Positions 34,747 to 45,242 of a stretch of 64,000 nt of DNA are shown piece after piece; position 1 is the stretch's first letter, and each line of letters starts with the position of its first letter. The notes beneath the pieces are model-generated. The model saw only the letters and a list, made by a program, of their open reading frames with translations. It made no database searches and was not told where the DNA came from. The position numbers were made by a program, and so were the translations under genes. Origin of the DNA: Opitutaceae bacterium BACL24 MAG-120322-bin51 (lineage in GTDB: Bacteria > Verrucomicrobiota > Verrucomicrobiia > Opitutales > Coraliomargaritaceae); the NCBI GenBank assembly GCA_905182465.1, contig CAJJBI010000002.1:62001-126000 (forward strand), written 5' to 3'.

Positions 34747-36597
34747 CTATAGAAGTCCTGAAGCGACTGCCCAGAGTAGGATGAGACCTGCGAGAAACCA
34801 ATAAACGTAGGTATGAAGATTACCATCATGGAGCGAGCGTGAGCACATGCCAACGAGGCCGACGATGCCCGCGCTGCCTCGAACGAAGATGCCTTTGATC
34901 ACAAAGATATCGATGAAGTTGAGTAAGAGCGCGAAGCGTTGCTGGATCTTTTCAACATAAAAGTTATATACTTCATCAAACCAAAGGCGTGAGCGCAGGA
35001 ACCCGTAAATAGGAGCGGCCTTCTTTTCGAGGCGATCTTCCTTGGCACCCGCACCGTAGAAGAAGAAGGAAACTACTAGACCAACAATCCATGCGGCAGA
35101 ACCGAATATCAGCACCTTCTTATGCATGGCATCGTAATGATCCATATGGTGCAGGTGATCGAGGTTATCCTTGATTAGCCCGCCGAGGAAATCAGGCCAA
35201 TAGCCCATCCAACCGCCAGCGACAGAAAGCACTGCCAGCACGATGAGAGGCACTAGCATAGTGAGCGGACTCTCTTTGGCGTGCGATGCATCCTCGGACT
35301 TGGGCTGACCAAGAAAGGCGATCCAGAATAGCCTGCCCATGTAGCCAGCCGTCATAAAGGCACCCAATGTCAGCAAATAGAATATTGGCGTATTGCCAAG
35401 ACCACCCGCAATCAAGATAGCGTCCTTGGAGAAGAACCCGGAGAGTCCATAAACACCACAAAGCGCTAATGTTCCGATCAAGAAAGTGATCGCCGTAATT
35501 GGCATCTTCTTTAAAAGACCACCCATCTTGAAAATATCCTGCTCATGGTGGCAGCCGTGAATAACGGAACCCGCACCGAGGAAGAGGAGCGCCTTAAAGA
35601 AGGCATGTGTAATCAAGTGGAAGAGCGCCACGCCAGGGAAGCCAAGACCGAATGCCGCCGCCATGTAGCCGAGCTGCGACAGCGTCGAATAGGCGAGGAT
35701 TTTCTTGATATCATTCTGCCCGTAGGCGCAGAAGCCGGCGTAAACTGCAACCGAAGCACCCAACCATGTAATTAGAGTCAGCACTTCCTGCGGGAAGAGG
35801 AAATCGATCCGGATAAGGAAGTAAACACCAGCTGCGACCATGGTAGCAGCGTGAATCAGAGCGGAGACTGGCGTAGGGCCCGCCATCGCATCCGGCAACC
35901 AAACATGCAAAGGGAACTGCGCGGACTTGCCAATGAAACCGCACATAAGGAGTGCCGCGATCGAGATTTTAACCAAATCAGGATTGCCCGCAACGTAGCC
36001 ACCCATCTCGCTTAGGTTAGTGGTGCCGAAATGCCAGTAGGCATAAACAATACCAACGAGGAAGCCGAGATCACCGATACGGTTAACGATAAATGCCTTC
36101 TTCGATGCAGCCGCAGCCTCATCGCTATTTAAGTAATGACCGATCAGCATGTAGGAACTGAAGCCGACTAGCTCCCAAAAGACAAAAATCATGATCAAAT
36201 TGTCTGCCAGCACGATACCGAGCATGGAAAACATGAAAATCGAAAGACCTCCAAAATAACGTCCCCGCGCAGGATCGTCTGCCATGTAGCCGAGGCTAAA
36301 AACATGGATCAAGAAGCCTACAAAGGCCACCATGATGAGCATCGTCTTGGCGACGTCATCGAACAAAAAGCCTTTGTTGACCTCAAAGTCACCAAAATGT
36401 AGCCAAGCAGAACTGGCGTGAACCACATCTGTGCCCGTAGCTAAGATGGCTAAGAGACTGAAGACAAAGATCGCACCTGCGGCTGTGACGGAAATTGCTG
36501 CGGCAAGGCCGTGACGTTGGCGACAGAAAAAGGCTATTAGCACCGCAGAGAGCAAGGGCGCAAAGATGACGACGAGAAGTGATTGAGTGGGAGTCAT
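34747..36597 (-). CDS. nuoL: NADH-quinone oxidoreductase subunit L
   Basis: Largest antiporter-like subunit of complex I, with the long lateral helix. 616 residues. Landmarks: FVFWELVGFSSYMLIGH with the TM5 glutamate (about 138-155), FPLHVWLPDAMAGPTPVSALIHAATMVAAGVYFL (about 228-262), KKILAYSTLSQLGYM (about 308), HLITHAFFKALLFLGAGSVIHGCHHEQDI (about 332-360) and GLSGFFSKDAIL (about 400). The region between the last two helices is charged, and RSRLWFDEVYNFYVEKIQ marks the C-terminal lateral helix. Five bases separate it from nuoK. Confidence 0.96.
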   Translation of the reverse strand: MTPTQSLLVVIFAPLLSAVLIAFFCRQRHGLAAAISVTAAGAIFVFSLLAILATGTDVVHASSAWLHFGDFEVNKGFLFDDVAKTMLIMVAFVGFLIHVFSLGYMADDPARGRYFGGLSIFMFSMLGIVLADNLIMIFVFWELVGFSSYMLIGHYLNSDEAAAASKKAFIVNRIGDLGFLVGIVYAYWHFGTTNLSEMGGYVAGNPDLVKISIAALLMCGFIGKSAQFPLHVWLPDAMAGPTPVSALIHAATMVAAGVYFLIRIDFLFPQEVLTLITWLGASVAVYAGFCAYGQNDIKKILAYSTLSQLGYMAAAFGLGFPGVALFHLITHAFFKALLFLGAGSVIHGCHHEQDIFKMGGLLKKMPITAITFLIGTLALCGVYGLSGFFSKDAILIAGGLGNTPIFYLLTLGAFMTAGYMGRLFWIAFLGQPKSEDASHAKESPLTMLVPLIVLAVLSVAGGWMGYWPDFLGGLIKDNLDHLHHMDHYDAMHKKVLIFGSAAWIVGLVVSFFFYGAGAKEDRLEKKAAPIYGFLRSRLWFDEVYNFYVEKIQQRFALLLNFIDIFVIKGIFVRGSAGIVGLVGMCSRSLHDGNLHTYVYWFLAGLILLWAVASGLL

Positions 36598-36601
36598 ATT
36601 T

Positions 36602-36907
36602 CTAGCGACTCAAGGAGGTAAGTTGATCGACCATCACAGATTGGCGCAGTCGGAAGAGCGCGACTATAATAGCGAGGCCGAGGGCAACTTCGGCAGCCGC
36701 CACAGTGATGATGAAAAAGACGAAGAGGTTGCCATCCATCGTTCCATTGTAACGGGAAAACGCGACGAGCGCCAGAATCACCCCGTTGAGCATGAGCTCT
36801 AAGGACATATAGATAACCAGCGTATTCTTGCGAAGAATCACTCCAAACATGCCGATCGCGAACAAAAGTCCGGCAAGTAATATAAAAGCATTTAAACCTA
36901 CAGTCAT
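36602..36907 (-). CDS. nuoK: NADH-quinone oxidoreductase subunit K
   Basis: Small three-helix membrane subunit of complex I that takes part in proton transfer. 101 residues, the normal length. The conserved glutamates sit in [21 protein letters not shown] (about 34-54) and in [20 protein letters not shown] (about 67-86). It lies 5 bases before nuoL and 6 after nuoJ. Confidence 0.96.
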   Translation of the reverse strand: MTVGLNAFILLAGLLFAIGMFGVILRKNTLVIYMSLELMLNGVILALVAFSRYNGTMDGNLFVFFIITVAAAEVALGLAIIVALFRLRQSVMVDQLTSLSR

Positions 36908-36913
36908 GGAGAA

Positions 36914-37456
36914 TTAGGAATTTTCAGAGTGTTTTTTCGAAACTACGATGACGCCGATCATGGCGGCGAGCAGGAGAAAGCCAGTCACTTGGAAAGGCAG
37001 CATATACTTGGTAAATAAACTGTAACCGAAAGATTTAGCTGAGGTAGTGAAAGGGATGCCGGCACCCTCACCGGTTGGGTTTTCAATGACTGGTAGTAGC
37101 GCAGTTTCGGGAAGATGCTGGCCTCCTGCAAAGACAGAACCAATCAGGATTACTAAGAGAGTAAAACCGGTAATGGATGCGCCTAGGGTCATCTTATCCT
37201 TCAAAAGGTCGCTGGTGTCTTTATTTACATCGAGCAACATGATGATGAAAAGAAAAAGCACCATAACCGCGCCCGCATAGACTAAGACCTGAATGACTGC
37301 GAGGAAGTAAGCCTCAAGTAACACAAAGAGCGCTGCTGTCGTCACGAAACAGATGATCATGCAGATGGCCCCGTTCACAGCGTTCGGACTCACTACCATG
37401 AGTAGAGCCGAGATCAGCGTGATCGCTGCAAATATGTAAAAGAGGATGTCGGTCAT
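36914..37456 (-). CDS. nuoJ: NADH-quinone oxidoreductase subunit J
   Basis: Five-helix membrane subunit of complex I. The ATG at 37456 gives 180 residues starting MTDILFYIFAAITLISALLMV; an upstream frame to 37540 overlaps nuoI and adds 28 polar residues alien to the family. The TM3 pi-bulge block QVLVYAGAVMVLFLFIIMLL (about 55-74) is present, followed by an extended loop and a final helix (QVTGFLLLAAMIGVIVVSKK). Spacing to nuoI is 10 bases and to nuoK 6. Confidence 0.95.
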   Translation of the reverse strand: MTDILFYIFAAITLISALLMVVSPNAVNGAICMIICFVTTAALFVLLEAYFLAVIQVLVYAGAVMVLFLFIIMLLDVNKDTSDLLKDKMTLGASITGFTLLVILIGSVFAGGQHLPETALLPVIENPTGEGAGIPFTTSAKSFGYSLFTKYMLPFQVTGFLLLAAMIGVIVVSKKHSENS

Positions 37457-37466
37457 GGAATGAAAA

Positions 37467-38015
37467 TTAATGTGCGTTGCCCGCTTGTTCGGCGGCTTTC
37501 TTTTTGTCCCACTTACCATGTTGATCGGGAAGCGTGCCACCGAGTTCGTAGAGTTTTTCTTTCTTGTTGATCATCTCCCCACGACTGTAACCGGAGAGCG
37601 AGAAAACATCCTGCAAATAGATCGCCTCTTCGGGGCAGACTTCTTGGCAGAGGCCACAATAGATGCAACGGAGCATGTTGATTTCGAATTCCTGAGGAGC
37701 TTTTTCGACGTGCGCACGATCTGGCTCTACTTCAGCATCAATCTCGCCGGGCGTGATTCGAATCGCTTTGGGCGGACATACGAACTCGCAGAGCTGGCAG
37801 GAAACACATTTTTCGCGGCCGTTGGGGTCTTTGACCAAGGTCGGCACACCACGATAATTATCGGGTATGTTTGGACGCTCCTCTGGATACTGTAAGGTCA
37901 CTCCCTTTTGCATCATTGTGCCGAAAGTCGTCTTTAGACCCGAAACAATCTGCGGGAGGAAAGTCTTTTCCGCAAAGGTCAGCGGCTTACGTTCGAGAAC
38001 TTTAGTCTTAGCCAT
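37467..38015 (-). CDS. nuoI: NADH-quinone oxidoreductase subunit I
   Basis: Peripheral-arm subunit carrying clusters N6a and N6b. 182 residues. Two [4Fe-4S] motifs: CVSCQLCEFVCPP (about 71-83) and CIYCGLCQEVCPE (about 117-129). The N-terminal part contains GVTLQYPEERP, the usual membrane-facing segment. The C-terminal 40 residues are charged and longer than in E. coli. It starts 5 bases after the nuoH stop... on the same strand, in the standard order H-I-J. Confidence 0.96.
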   Translation of the reverse strand: MAKTKVLERKPLTFAEKTFLPQIVSGLKTTFGTMMQKGVTLQYPEERPNIPDNYRGVPTLVKDPNGREKCVSCQLCEFVCPPKAIRITPGEIDAEVEPDRAHVEKAPQEFEINMLRCIYCGLCQEVCPEEAIYLQDVFSLSGYSRGEMINKKEKLYELGGTLPDQHGKWDKKKAAEQAGNAH

Positions 38016-38020
38016 AGTGA

Positions 38021-39133
38021 TTATCGGGTGAAGGTGTCGTAGAGTGCGATGATGATGGTGTTAAACACCAGATTACCAACTGCGAGAGGAAGTAGAATCT
38101 TCCAGCCAAGCGACATGACTTGGTCATAACGGAAGCGCGGAAGCGTCCAGCGCATCCAGATAAAAAAGAAGATCATGGCGAAGACCTTAGCTGTGAACCA
38201 TCCAACAGACAGCAAGGTGCCAATCAGACCGTTCCCCCATGGATCTGCTAGCCCAGGAAGAAAGTTCCAACCGCCAAGGAAAAGCAATACGAAGAGCGCT
38301 GAACCCATAATAACGTGAGCGTATTCTGCGACGAAGAAGAGGCCGAATTTAAAACAGCCATATTCAGTGTGGAAGCCGCCGACTAGGTCAGTCTCGGATT
38401 CGGCCATATCGAAGGGCAGTCGATTTGTTTCTGCGAAGAGCGCCACGAGAAAGATGAGCGCCGAAAGTGGCTGCCAGATGAATAGCCATAGGGTCTGTTG
38501 CGATTGGACGGCACCGAAGAGACTCATACCATAATCTGAACCTGGGAATGCTGCCCACATAAAGACGGGCAAAAGCGCTAAGCCCATCGCGAGCTCATAG
38601 GAGATCATCTGAGCGGAAGCACGGATACCACCGAGGAAGGGATATTTACTATTGGATGCCCAGCCAGCTAGCACGATACCGTAGACACCGAGCGAAGAGA
38701 TTCCGAGAATGATCAACATCCCGAGATCGACATTAGCCAGGACGAGCGGCTGGGTGATGCCATCGACATCGACGTAGCGACCAAAAGGCAGCACGACCAT
38801 CGTGGTCAGTGCAGGTGCTAGCGCGACGACCGGCGCCAGCATATAATAGAATTTATTCACATGCCCTGGCACGATTTCCTCTTTGAATAAAAACTTTAGT
38901 CCGTCAGCGGCAGGTTGGAAGATACCGAGCCTGGTCAGAAAATTTCCAAGAATCGGGATGTGCCCCAAAAGTGGCAAGCGAGTGCGATTGGGACCGACAC
39001 GCCCCTGAATCCAACTGGATACCTTACGCTCGGCGAGGACGGAATAACTACAAAGCCCCATGAAAACCGAAATCATAGCAAGCGCATATACAATAGGCAG
39101 CAGGTAAGGCAAAGATGCGTCTAAAAGTTCCAT
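38021..39133 (-). CDS. nuoH: NADH-quinone oxidoreductase subunit H
   Basis: Eight-helix membrane subunit forming much of the quinone chamber. 370 residues. Conserved pieces: LAERKVSSWIQGRVGPNRT (about 34-52), LQPAADGLKFLFKE-like FQPAADGLKFLFKEEIVPG (about 72-90), GWASNSKYPFLGGIRASAQMISYELAMGL (about 158-186) and ETNRLPFDMAESETDLVGGFHTEYG (about 235-259). Ends with RWTLPRFRYDQVMSLGWK. The gap from nuoG (corrected end 39154) is 20 bases. Confidence 0.96.
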   Translation of the reverse strand: MELLDASLPYLLPIVYALAMISVFMGLCSYSVLAERKVSSWIQGRVGPNRTRLPLLGHIPILGNFLTRLGIFQPAADGLKFLFKEEIVPGHVNKFYYMLAPVVALAPALTTMVVLPFGRYVDVDGITQPLVLANVDLGMLIILGISSLGVYGIVLAGWASNSKYPFLGGIRASAQMISYELAMGLALLPVFMWAAFPGSDYGMSLFGAVQSQQTLWLFIWQPLSALIFLVALFAETNRLPFDMAESETDLVGGFHTEYGCFKFGLFFVAEYAHVIMGSALFVLLFLGGWNFLPGLADPWGNGLIGTLLSVGWFTAKVFAMIFFFIWMRWTLPRFRYDQVMSLGWKILLPLAVGNLVFNTIIIALYDTFTR

Positions 39134-39153
39134 ATCAGAAGAAATCCAGTCGC

Positions 39154-40879
39154 TTAGACCTCAACGGGGGCTGCGTGCGCTTCCTTAAATGCGGCGGGAT
39201 CGTATTTGAGATTCTTAGTTTCGACGAAGCCGAGATCAAGAAAGGCGGTGGCATCGAGTGCGACACCTTTTTCGGGCAGTGTGCGCCAACGGAGGGAGTC
39301 ACCAAGCTGATCAATTGTCGCTACCATGCGCTCCCATACTGAGTCGATGGTCATCGCTGTAGCCTTCTCTTTCCGCTAGTGCCGCGGCGATCTTTTCGAG
39401 CACTGTGAAGTCGGGCTGGACGCCAAGAGGCCCTGGTATCGCAGCTTTAAAGCGTTGGATACGGAAACTTTGATTGATGAAAGAGCCGTCTTTTTCAAAA
39501 ACCATGAGCGATGGCAATACAATGTTGGCGACCTCACTGGTTCGGTTGGCGTGGCTTCCGACGTAAATGACTTTGGCTTTAGCCAAGACATCTTTGCTGA
39601 TGCCCAGCTCTGTAAGGTCTTCGTTCACGGCAAGGATGGTCTTGACCGCGCCCGAGTTGATATCGCGTGCGAGCGCTTCGAGATTCTCGGATGGCAACTC
39701 ACTGATCAGACCCGTGACAAGTGCTCCACGTAAATTCGGAGTACGATCTTCAGACTGTAAGAGTCCGTCGCCGTCGCCATTATGGCTGACAAGGGAAACT
39801 TTGGCGCCACTGCGCTCGGCGATCGCCTTGTAGAAAAACTGTTCTTCGACTGAACTATGTGCGGAACCGACCATTGCGATCTTACCCGATTTTAACAGCT
39901 CAGCTGCAGCGACTGCAGCCTCGCCAGAGGCTTTGTGCACACCCTCGATTGTGTAATGAACCAGGCGATCTTCAGATTCGATCTCTTTGTAGAGTGCACG
40001 ACCAGTGTCGGTCATCCATGTGTCGTTCACCTCGTCATTACGGCGCGGTGTGATCCGGTAAATCTTACCTTCTCGACTCCATATCTCGGTATTCGCGCCG
40101 ACACTACTTTCGGTGCAAATACTATGTGTCCGTTTCAGGAACCAAACACGCATTTTGAAGCGAAAATCTGTGCTCGTCAAAGCGCCAACCGGACAGATGT
40201 CTACCGTGTTGAGCGAATAGTTGTGCGAAAGCTCTTTTCCAGGAAAGCAGGTCAAGGTCGAGTAAGTGCCGCGATCGACAAAGCCGAGCACGTCGTCATC
40301 CGCCACTTCCTTACTGAAACGGACGCAGCGTGAGCAAAGAATGCAACGTTCATCATCGAGCGTAACGTTCGGGCCTAAGCGGGTGCGCTTAGGCTTAACA
40401 TTTTTATCTTCGATGAAACGACTGTAGCCACGGCCATGCTCAGCTGAAAATTCTTGCAGGCGGCACTCTCCTGCTTGGTCACAAATTGGGCAGTCGAGCG
40501 GGTGATTGATCAGGAGAAACTCCGTCACACCATTGCGCGACTCCTTAACCATCTCCGATCCTGTTAGGATATGCATGCCTGGTGACGCGTTTGTCGCACA
40601 ACCGATCGTCGGCTTTGGCATCCAAGCAATTTTTTGCGTACCATCCTCTTCTAGCACGGCTTCTCCAGTTGCACGGTCGCGCATTGGCATGCCCATCTCG
40701 ACCATGCACATGCGGCAGTTACCCGCGATCGTGAGCTTCGGATGGTAACAGTAGTGTGGCACTTCCTTGCCCTTGCCGACCATCTTCACGGCTTCGATGA
40801 TATTGATCCCTTTGGGAACTTCGACATCTTGACCATCAATATTGATGGTAACGTTTTCGACTATGCTCTCGATCTTCAT
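39154..40879 (-). CDS. nuoG: NADH-quinone oxidoreductase subunit G, short form, frameshift near C-terminus
   Basis: Fe-S subunit of the peripheral arm. It begins MKIESIVENVTINIDGQDVEV, with [2Fe-2S] ligands in HYCYHPKLTIAGNCRMCMVE (about 42-61), then HPLDCPICDQAGEC, CILCSRCVRF (about 155) and a [4Fe-4S]/Mo-bis-MGD-like domain. The frame stops at 39311. A second frame (39354-39154) encodes DSVWERMVATIDQL...APVEV, resembling the last segment of this domain. Deleting one G at 39349-39350 fuses them as ...EGYSDDIDSVWERM.... Fused length is about 575 residues, far shorter than E. coli NuoG (about 900). The alternative, a separate 66-residue gene starting at ATG 39354, seems less likely. Confidence 0.88.
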
Positions 40880-40882
40880 GGT

Positions 40883-42247
40883 CTAAATAAGTGTCGTCGC
40901 TTCGGCGGTTTCTTTACCCTCTTTACGGCGAGCAGCTTGCTCTTGAGCCTTTTCGACGAATTCGTCTTTGAACTTGGCGATGAAACTTTGCACAGGCCAT
41001 GAGGCAGCTTCACCAAAAGCACAAATCGTACGACCTGCGATTTGATCGGCTATGGATTTAAGTAAATCTGCATCTTCTTCACGCGCTTCGCCGTCGACCA
41101 TGCGTTGAGTAACTTTGCGCATCCAGGGGACACCTTCGCGGCATGGAGTACATTGACCACAGCTTTCGTGGGCGTAAAAATAATTAATGTTTGCAAGTGC
41201 CTCGACCATGTCGGTGGTATCATCCATCACGATAACCCCACCCGATCCAGACATCGAACCAACGGCCATTAGGCTATCAAAGTCCATCGGGATATCTTCG
41301 ATTCCCCAGTCATACTCGGTGCCATCTTTAAGTTTTCCAGTAAAGCGTTCGTCAGCGCGCAGGATCTTAGACGAAGAGCCGCCAGGTATAACAGCCTTAA
41401 GCTTGCGTCCTGGTTTGAGCCCACCGCATACATCATAAATAAGTTGTCCGAGCGTTATATCCGCACAAGCGAACTCATAGTAGCCGGGCTTTTGCACGTG
41501 GCCAGATACGCACCAAATGCGTGTGCCTGTGTTGCCAGGTGTACCGATTTTGGCAAAGCCCTCGCCGCCCATTTCAATGATGTGTTTCACATCACAAAGC
41601 GTCTCCACGTTGTTCACAATCGTCGGGCATTGATAGGCGCCAAGTGCAGCTGGAAAGTATGGTGGCTTGATACGTGGATTAGCGCGGAAGCCTTCGAGTG
41701 ATTCGATCAGACCGGTTTCTTCGCCACAAATGTAAGCACCTGCACCGCGGTGTACGATGATGTCGCATGAATAACCAGTGCCAAGAATGTTGTCGCCGAG
41801 AAAATTCTTTTCGCGGGCTTCTTCGATCGCGCGTTCGAGGATTTTGTATCCCTCAAAAAACTCACCTCGAACGTAGATGAAGGCGAGTTTAGCCTGAATA
41901 GCAAATGCAGCGCAAATCATGCCCTCGATCAACTGATGCGGATCTTGGTGGATGATCTGGCGGTCTTTAAACGTGCCGGGTTCGGACTCGTCGGCATTAC
42001 AAATTAGGTAGATGGGCTTACCCGACTTACGATCGAGGAACTTCCACTTCATCCCTGCAGGGAAACCGGCACCGCCCCGGCCACGTACTCCGGAAGTGAG
42101 CACTTCGGCGCAGATGTCTTCTGGCTGCATAGTTACGGCCTTCTTGAGTTGATCGTAGCCGCCGTTTTTCACGTAACAATCGATATCGTTGGTATAACCT
42201 TCCTCATCGATATGTTTGAAAATTAGCCTGGTTTCTTGATGTGACAT
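40883..42247 (-). CDS. nuoF: NADH-quinone oxidoreductase subunit F
   Basis: NADH- and FMN-binding subunit with cluster N3. 454 residues. NADH site: SGVRGRGGAGFPAGMKW (about 52-68); FMN region: CNADESEPGTFKDR (about 83-96) and GAGAYICGEETGLIESLEG (about 166-184). [4Fe-4S] ligands: ESCGQCTPCREG (about 358-369) with the fourth in GRTICAFGEA. The ending, a charged tail rich in E, A and K, is normal for the family. The nuoG start follows after 3 bases. Confidence 0.96.
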   Translation of the reverse strand: MSHQETRLIFKHIDEEGYTNDIDCYVKNGGYDQLKKAVTMQPEDICAEVLTSGVRGRGGAGFPAGMKWKFLDRKSGKPIYLICNADESEPGTFKDRQIIHQDPHQLIEGMICAAFAIQAKLAFIYVRGEFFEGYKILERAIEEAREKNFLGDNILGTGYSCDIIVHRGAGAYICGEETGLIESLEGFRANPRIKPPYFPAALGAYQCPTIVNNVETLCDVKHIIEMGGEGFAKIGTPGNTGTRIWCVSGHVQKPGYYEFACADITLGQLIYDVCGGLKPGRKLKAVIPGGSSSKILRADERFTGKLKDGTEYDWGIEDIPMDFDSLMAVGSMSGSGGVIVMDDTTDMVEALANINYFYAHESCGQCTPCREGVPWMRKVTQRMVDGEAREEDADLLKSIADQIAGRTICAFGEAASWPVQSFIAKFKDEFVEKAQEQAARRKEGKETAEATTLI

Positions 42248-42281
42248 ATTGGGAAATTAGGAATTAATAATTGTGAGTGTT

Positions 42282-42776
42282 TTAAAGCCCGTTGGAGAGC
42301 TCACCGCTCTTTATTTTGGCAGCCATTCCCGCGGCTTTTTCGGGATCGATATCAGTGTATTCGTCTTCGCCCACCATAACGACAGGGCCTTTGCCGCAGT
42401 CGGCGTGACACTCCACAAATTCTAGTGTAACTTTACCGTCTTTACTGGTATGGCCGACTTTGCATTCGAACTCTTTTTCGAAGCTTCTACAGGTTTGATA
42501 AGCCCCCGACAGGGCACATGGTAGTGTCCGGCAAACGCGAACATGATACTCGCCCGTCGGTTTGGTACGGAGCATTGGATAGAAGGTAACAAGCTCTTGG
42601 ATATTAATTGGCTGCAGTTCAAGGCGTTCAGCGATCCATTCGATCGACTCGTTTGAAAGGTAGCCTTGATCTTCTTGCACTAAATGGCAAAGCGGCAGCG
42701 CGGCACTTCGTACGGTCGGGTAACGAGGCACGAGTTTGTCAATCTTTTCGATTGTTTCTGATTTTAAAATTATCAT
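42282..42776 (-). CDS. nuoE: NADH-quinone oxidoreductase subunit E
   Basis: Thioredoxin-like subunit with [2Fe-2S] cluster N1a. 164 residues. Ligands: CRTLPC (about 83-88) and ECHADCGKGPVVMV (C-x3-C, about 120-133). The N-terminal helical part contains LPLCHLVQEDQGYLSNESIEWIAERL, standard for the family. It lies between nuoD and nuoF with 34-35 base gaps on each side. Confidence 0.95.
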   Translation of the reverse strand: MIILKSETIEKIDKLVPRYPTVRSAALPLCHLVQEDQGYLSNESIEWIAERLELQPINIQELVTFYPMLRTKPTGEYHVRVCRTLPCALSGAYQTCRSFEKEFECKVGHTSKDGKVTLEFVECHADCGKGPVVMVGEDEYTDIDPEKAAGMAAKIKSGELSNGL

Positions 42777-42811
42777 TTTAGAATTTCAAATTTTTAGCAG
42801 GTTAGCTTTTC

Positions 42812-44053
42812 CTACCTATCACATTCTCCCATCACAAAGTCGAGCGAGCCAAGGATCACAGTAATGTCAGTTAGGTAGTGCCCGGGGATTAGTTTATCAA
42901 GAATACTCAGGTTACAGAAAGACGGACCTCGAATCTTTAGCCGGTAAGGAACACCGCCACCCTTGGATACTATAAAGAAGCCTAAGGCACCCTTAGGGTT
43001 CTCCGCTTCGAAGTAGACCTCACCAGCGGGGATTTGTGGCCCCTCGGTCACGATCATGAAGTTTTGGATCAATTCTTCCATACTGGTGAGCACTTTAGCT
43101 TTTTGTGGTGCGAAGATCTTCTTCGCATCCTCAGCATAGTAGCTGCCTTCGGGGAACTGATCGATACACTGACGGATAATACTCACACTCTGGCGAATCT
43201 CTTCAGCACGCATAAGGTAACGGTCGTAACAGTCACCAGTAGTGCCGACGGGCACTTCAAAGTCGAACTTTTCGTAGCCAAGGTAAGGCTTGTCTTTGCG
43301 TAGATCAAGATCGATGCCACAGGCCCGAAGATTAGGCCCCGTAAGACCGTAAGCGATGGCGTCCTCCTTCGAAATTGCACCGATACCGACGGTGCGATCC
43401 ATAAAGATACGGTTGCGAGTCAGTAATTTATCGACCTGATCAAGCACAGGCAGAACGCCCTTACAGAACTCAAGCACTCGGCCGAGCCAGCCGTCTGGGA
43501 TGTCACGCGCGACACCACCGATACGTGTGTAACTGGTAGTGAAACGAGCACCGGTCAGTTCCTCAAAAAGCGTGTAGAGTTTTTCACGCTCGGTGAAAGT
43601 ATACATGAAGACCGTCCATGCGCCCGCATCCATACCGTAAACGCCGACGCCAAGTAGGTGTGAGGAAACCCGGGCCAGTTCACAGCAAAGCAAACGGATC
43701 GCTTCACAACGCTCAGGCACTTCGAGGTTCGCGAGTTTTTCAACGGCCATCGCATAGGCGACGTTGTTAGCCAGTGGGGCCAGGTAGTCCAGTCGATCTG
43801 TGTAAGGCACGAATTGATTATAAGTCATGTTCTCGGCGATCTTTTCATCTCCACGATGGAGGTAGCCGAGCACGGGGTCACAGCTTTTGACGACATCGCC
43901 ATCGAGCTCCATCTTAAGTCGAAGCACACCATGTGTCGTCGGGTGCGAAGGCCCGACGTTGAGCGCCATGGTCTCACCTTGGAGTTCGGTCTCATGCTCA
44001 CTGCTGCGAGCACCGAGATCGCCGATCGAAATTTCTTTTGTGGTCGTCGCCAT
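42812..44053 (-). CDS. nuoD: NADH-quinone oxidoreductase subunit D
   Basis: 49-kDa subunit lining the quinone site. 413 residues. Motifs: NVGPSHPTTHGVLRLKMELDGD (about 32-53, quinone-binding histidine), CDPVLGYLHRGDEKIAE, RIGGVARDIPDGW (about 176), RACGIDLDLRKDKPY, and the C-terminal ending LDKLIPGHYLTDITVILGSLDFVMGECDR. Not fused to NuoC, which is a separate gene 9 bases upstream. Intact. Confidence 0.96.
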   Translation of the reverse strand: MATTTKEISIGDLGARSSEHETELQGETMALNVGPSHPTTHGVLRLKMELDGDVVKSCDPVLGYLHRGDEKIAENMTYNQFVPYTDRLDYLAPLANNVAYAMAVEKLANLEVPERCEAIRLLCCELARVSSHLLGVGVYGMDAGAWTVFMYTFTEREKLYTLFEELTGARFTTSYTRIGGVARDIPDGWLGRVLEFCKGVLPVLDQVDKLLTRNRIFMDRTVGIGAISKEDAIAYGLTGPNLRACGIDLDLRKDKPYLGYEKFDFEVPVGTTGDCYDRYLMRAEEIRQSVSIIRQCIDQFPEGSYYAEDAKKIFAPQKAKVLTSMEELIQNFMIVTEGPQIPAGEVYFEAENPKGALGFFIVSKGGGVPYRLKIRGPSFCNLSILDKLIPGHYLTDITVILGSLDFVMGECDR

Positions 44054-44062
44054 ATCTAAAAA

Positions 44063-44678
44063 TTAGTCCGTTGGTTTCTCCTTTTGCTCTGTCCAGCTCT
44101 CGTCGCGAGCGCTTGGCTCTGTTTGACTCATGGGGCCATCGGCAGATGAGACGAAGGGGCCACCCATCATGGGAGCAGGCAAGACGGTCGCGCCTGTCGC
44201 TTCGGCCACATCGTCCGCTGGTAGCGGCACTTCGATTCCAGCAAGTGGGAAGTCCTTACGCAACGGGTGGTAGGGATATTCGTCCCACATCAGGATGCGG
44301 CGCAGATCAGGATGCCCATCGTAATGAATACCCATCAGATCATAAGTCTCGCGCTCATGCCAATTAGCCGCCGCGAAGACCTCACAGAGCGATGGCAAAC
44401 TTGGGTTAATGTCGTCCGCGCAGTCCGCAGCAATACGCAGATATTCGTGCTTGGTCGTCGAAAGCAAGTGGTAAATCCCAGTGAAACGTGGGCTTTGTGC
44501 ATCCCAGTCCACCGCAGTGACATCGACCAATAGGTCGTAGCCCAAATCGTCGCGCAGAGCACTGCAGAACTCAACGAGCTCTGTCCGCGGGACAGTTTAC
44601 CGCCGAATGATCGGCAGATTGGCGCTCCGACAAATAATCAAAACGCTCTTTCAATTGAGCAAACTCGCTCTCGGCCAT
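44063..44678 (-). CDS. nuoC: NADH-quinone oxidoreductase subunit C (frameshift near N-terminus)
   Basis: 30-kDa peripheral subunit. The ATG at 44678, 3 bases after the nuoB stop, encodes MAESEFAQLKERFDYLSERQ...VNCPAD and then meets a stop. The family body continues in the next frame as ELVEFCSALRDDLGYDLLVDVTAVDW, ..FAAANWHERETYDLMGIHYDGHPDLRRILM (signature block) and YPYHPLRKDFPL. Deleting one A/T pair near 44582 makes ...CPADELVEF.... Without the repair a start would fall inside the conserved region at 44545. Corrected length is about 204 residues, including a 45-residue C-terminal extension rich in P, A and E. Confidence 0.9.
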
Positions 44679-44681
44679 GGG

Positions 44682-45242
<561 letters not shown>

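Noticed and set aside
39154-39354. A separate 66-residue gene between nuoG and nuoH
   Set aside because: Its sequence (DSVWERM...) reads as the end of NuoG, and one base removed fuses it in frame, matching the error pattern elsewhere. Kept as part of nuoG, with the alternative noted.
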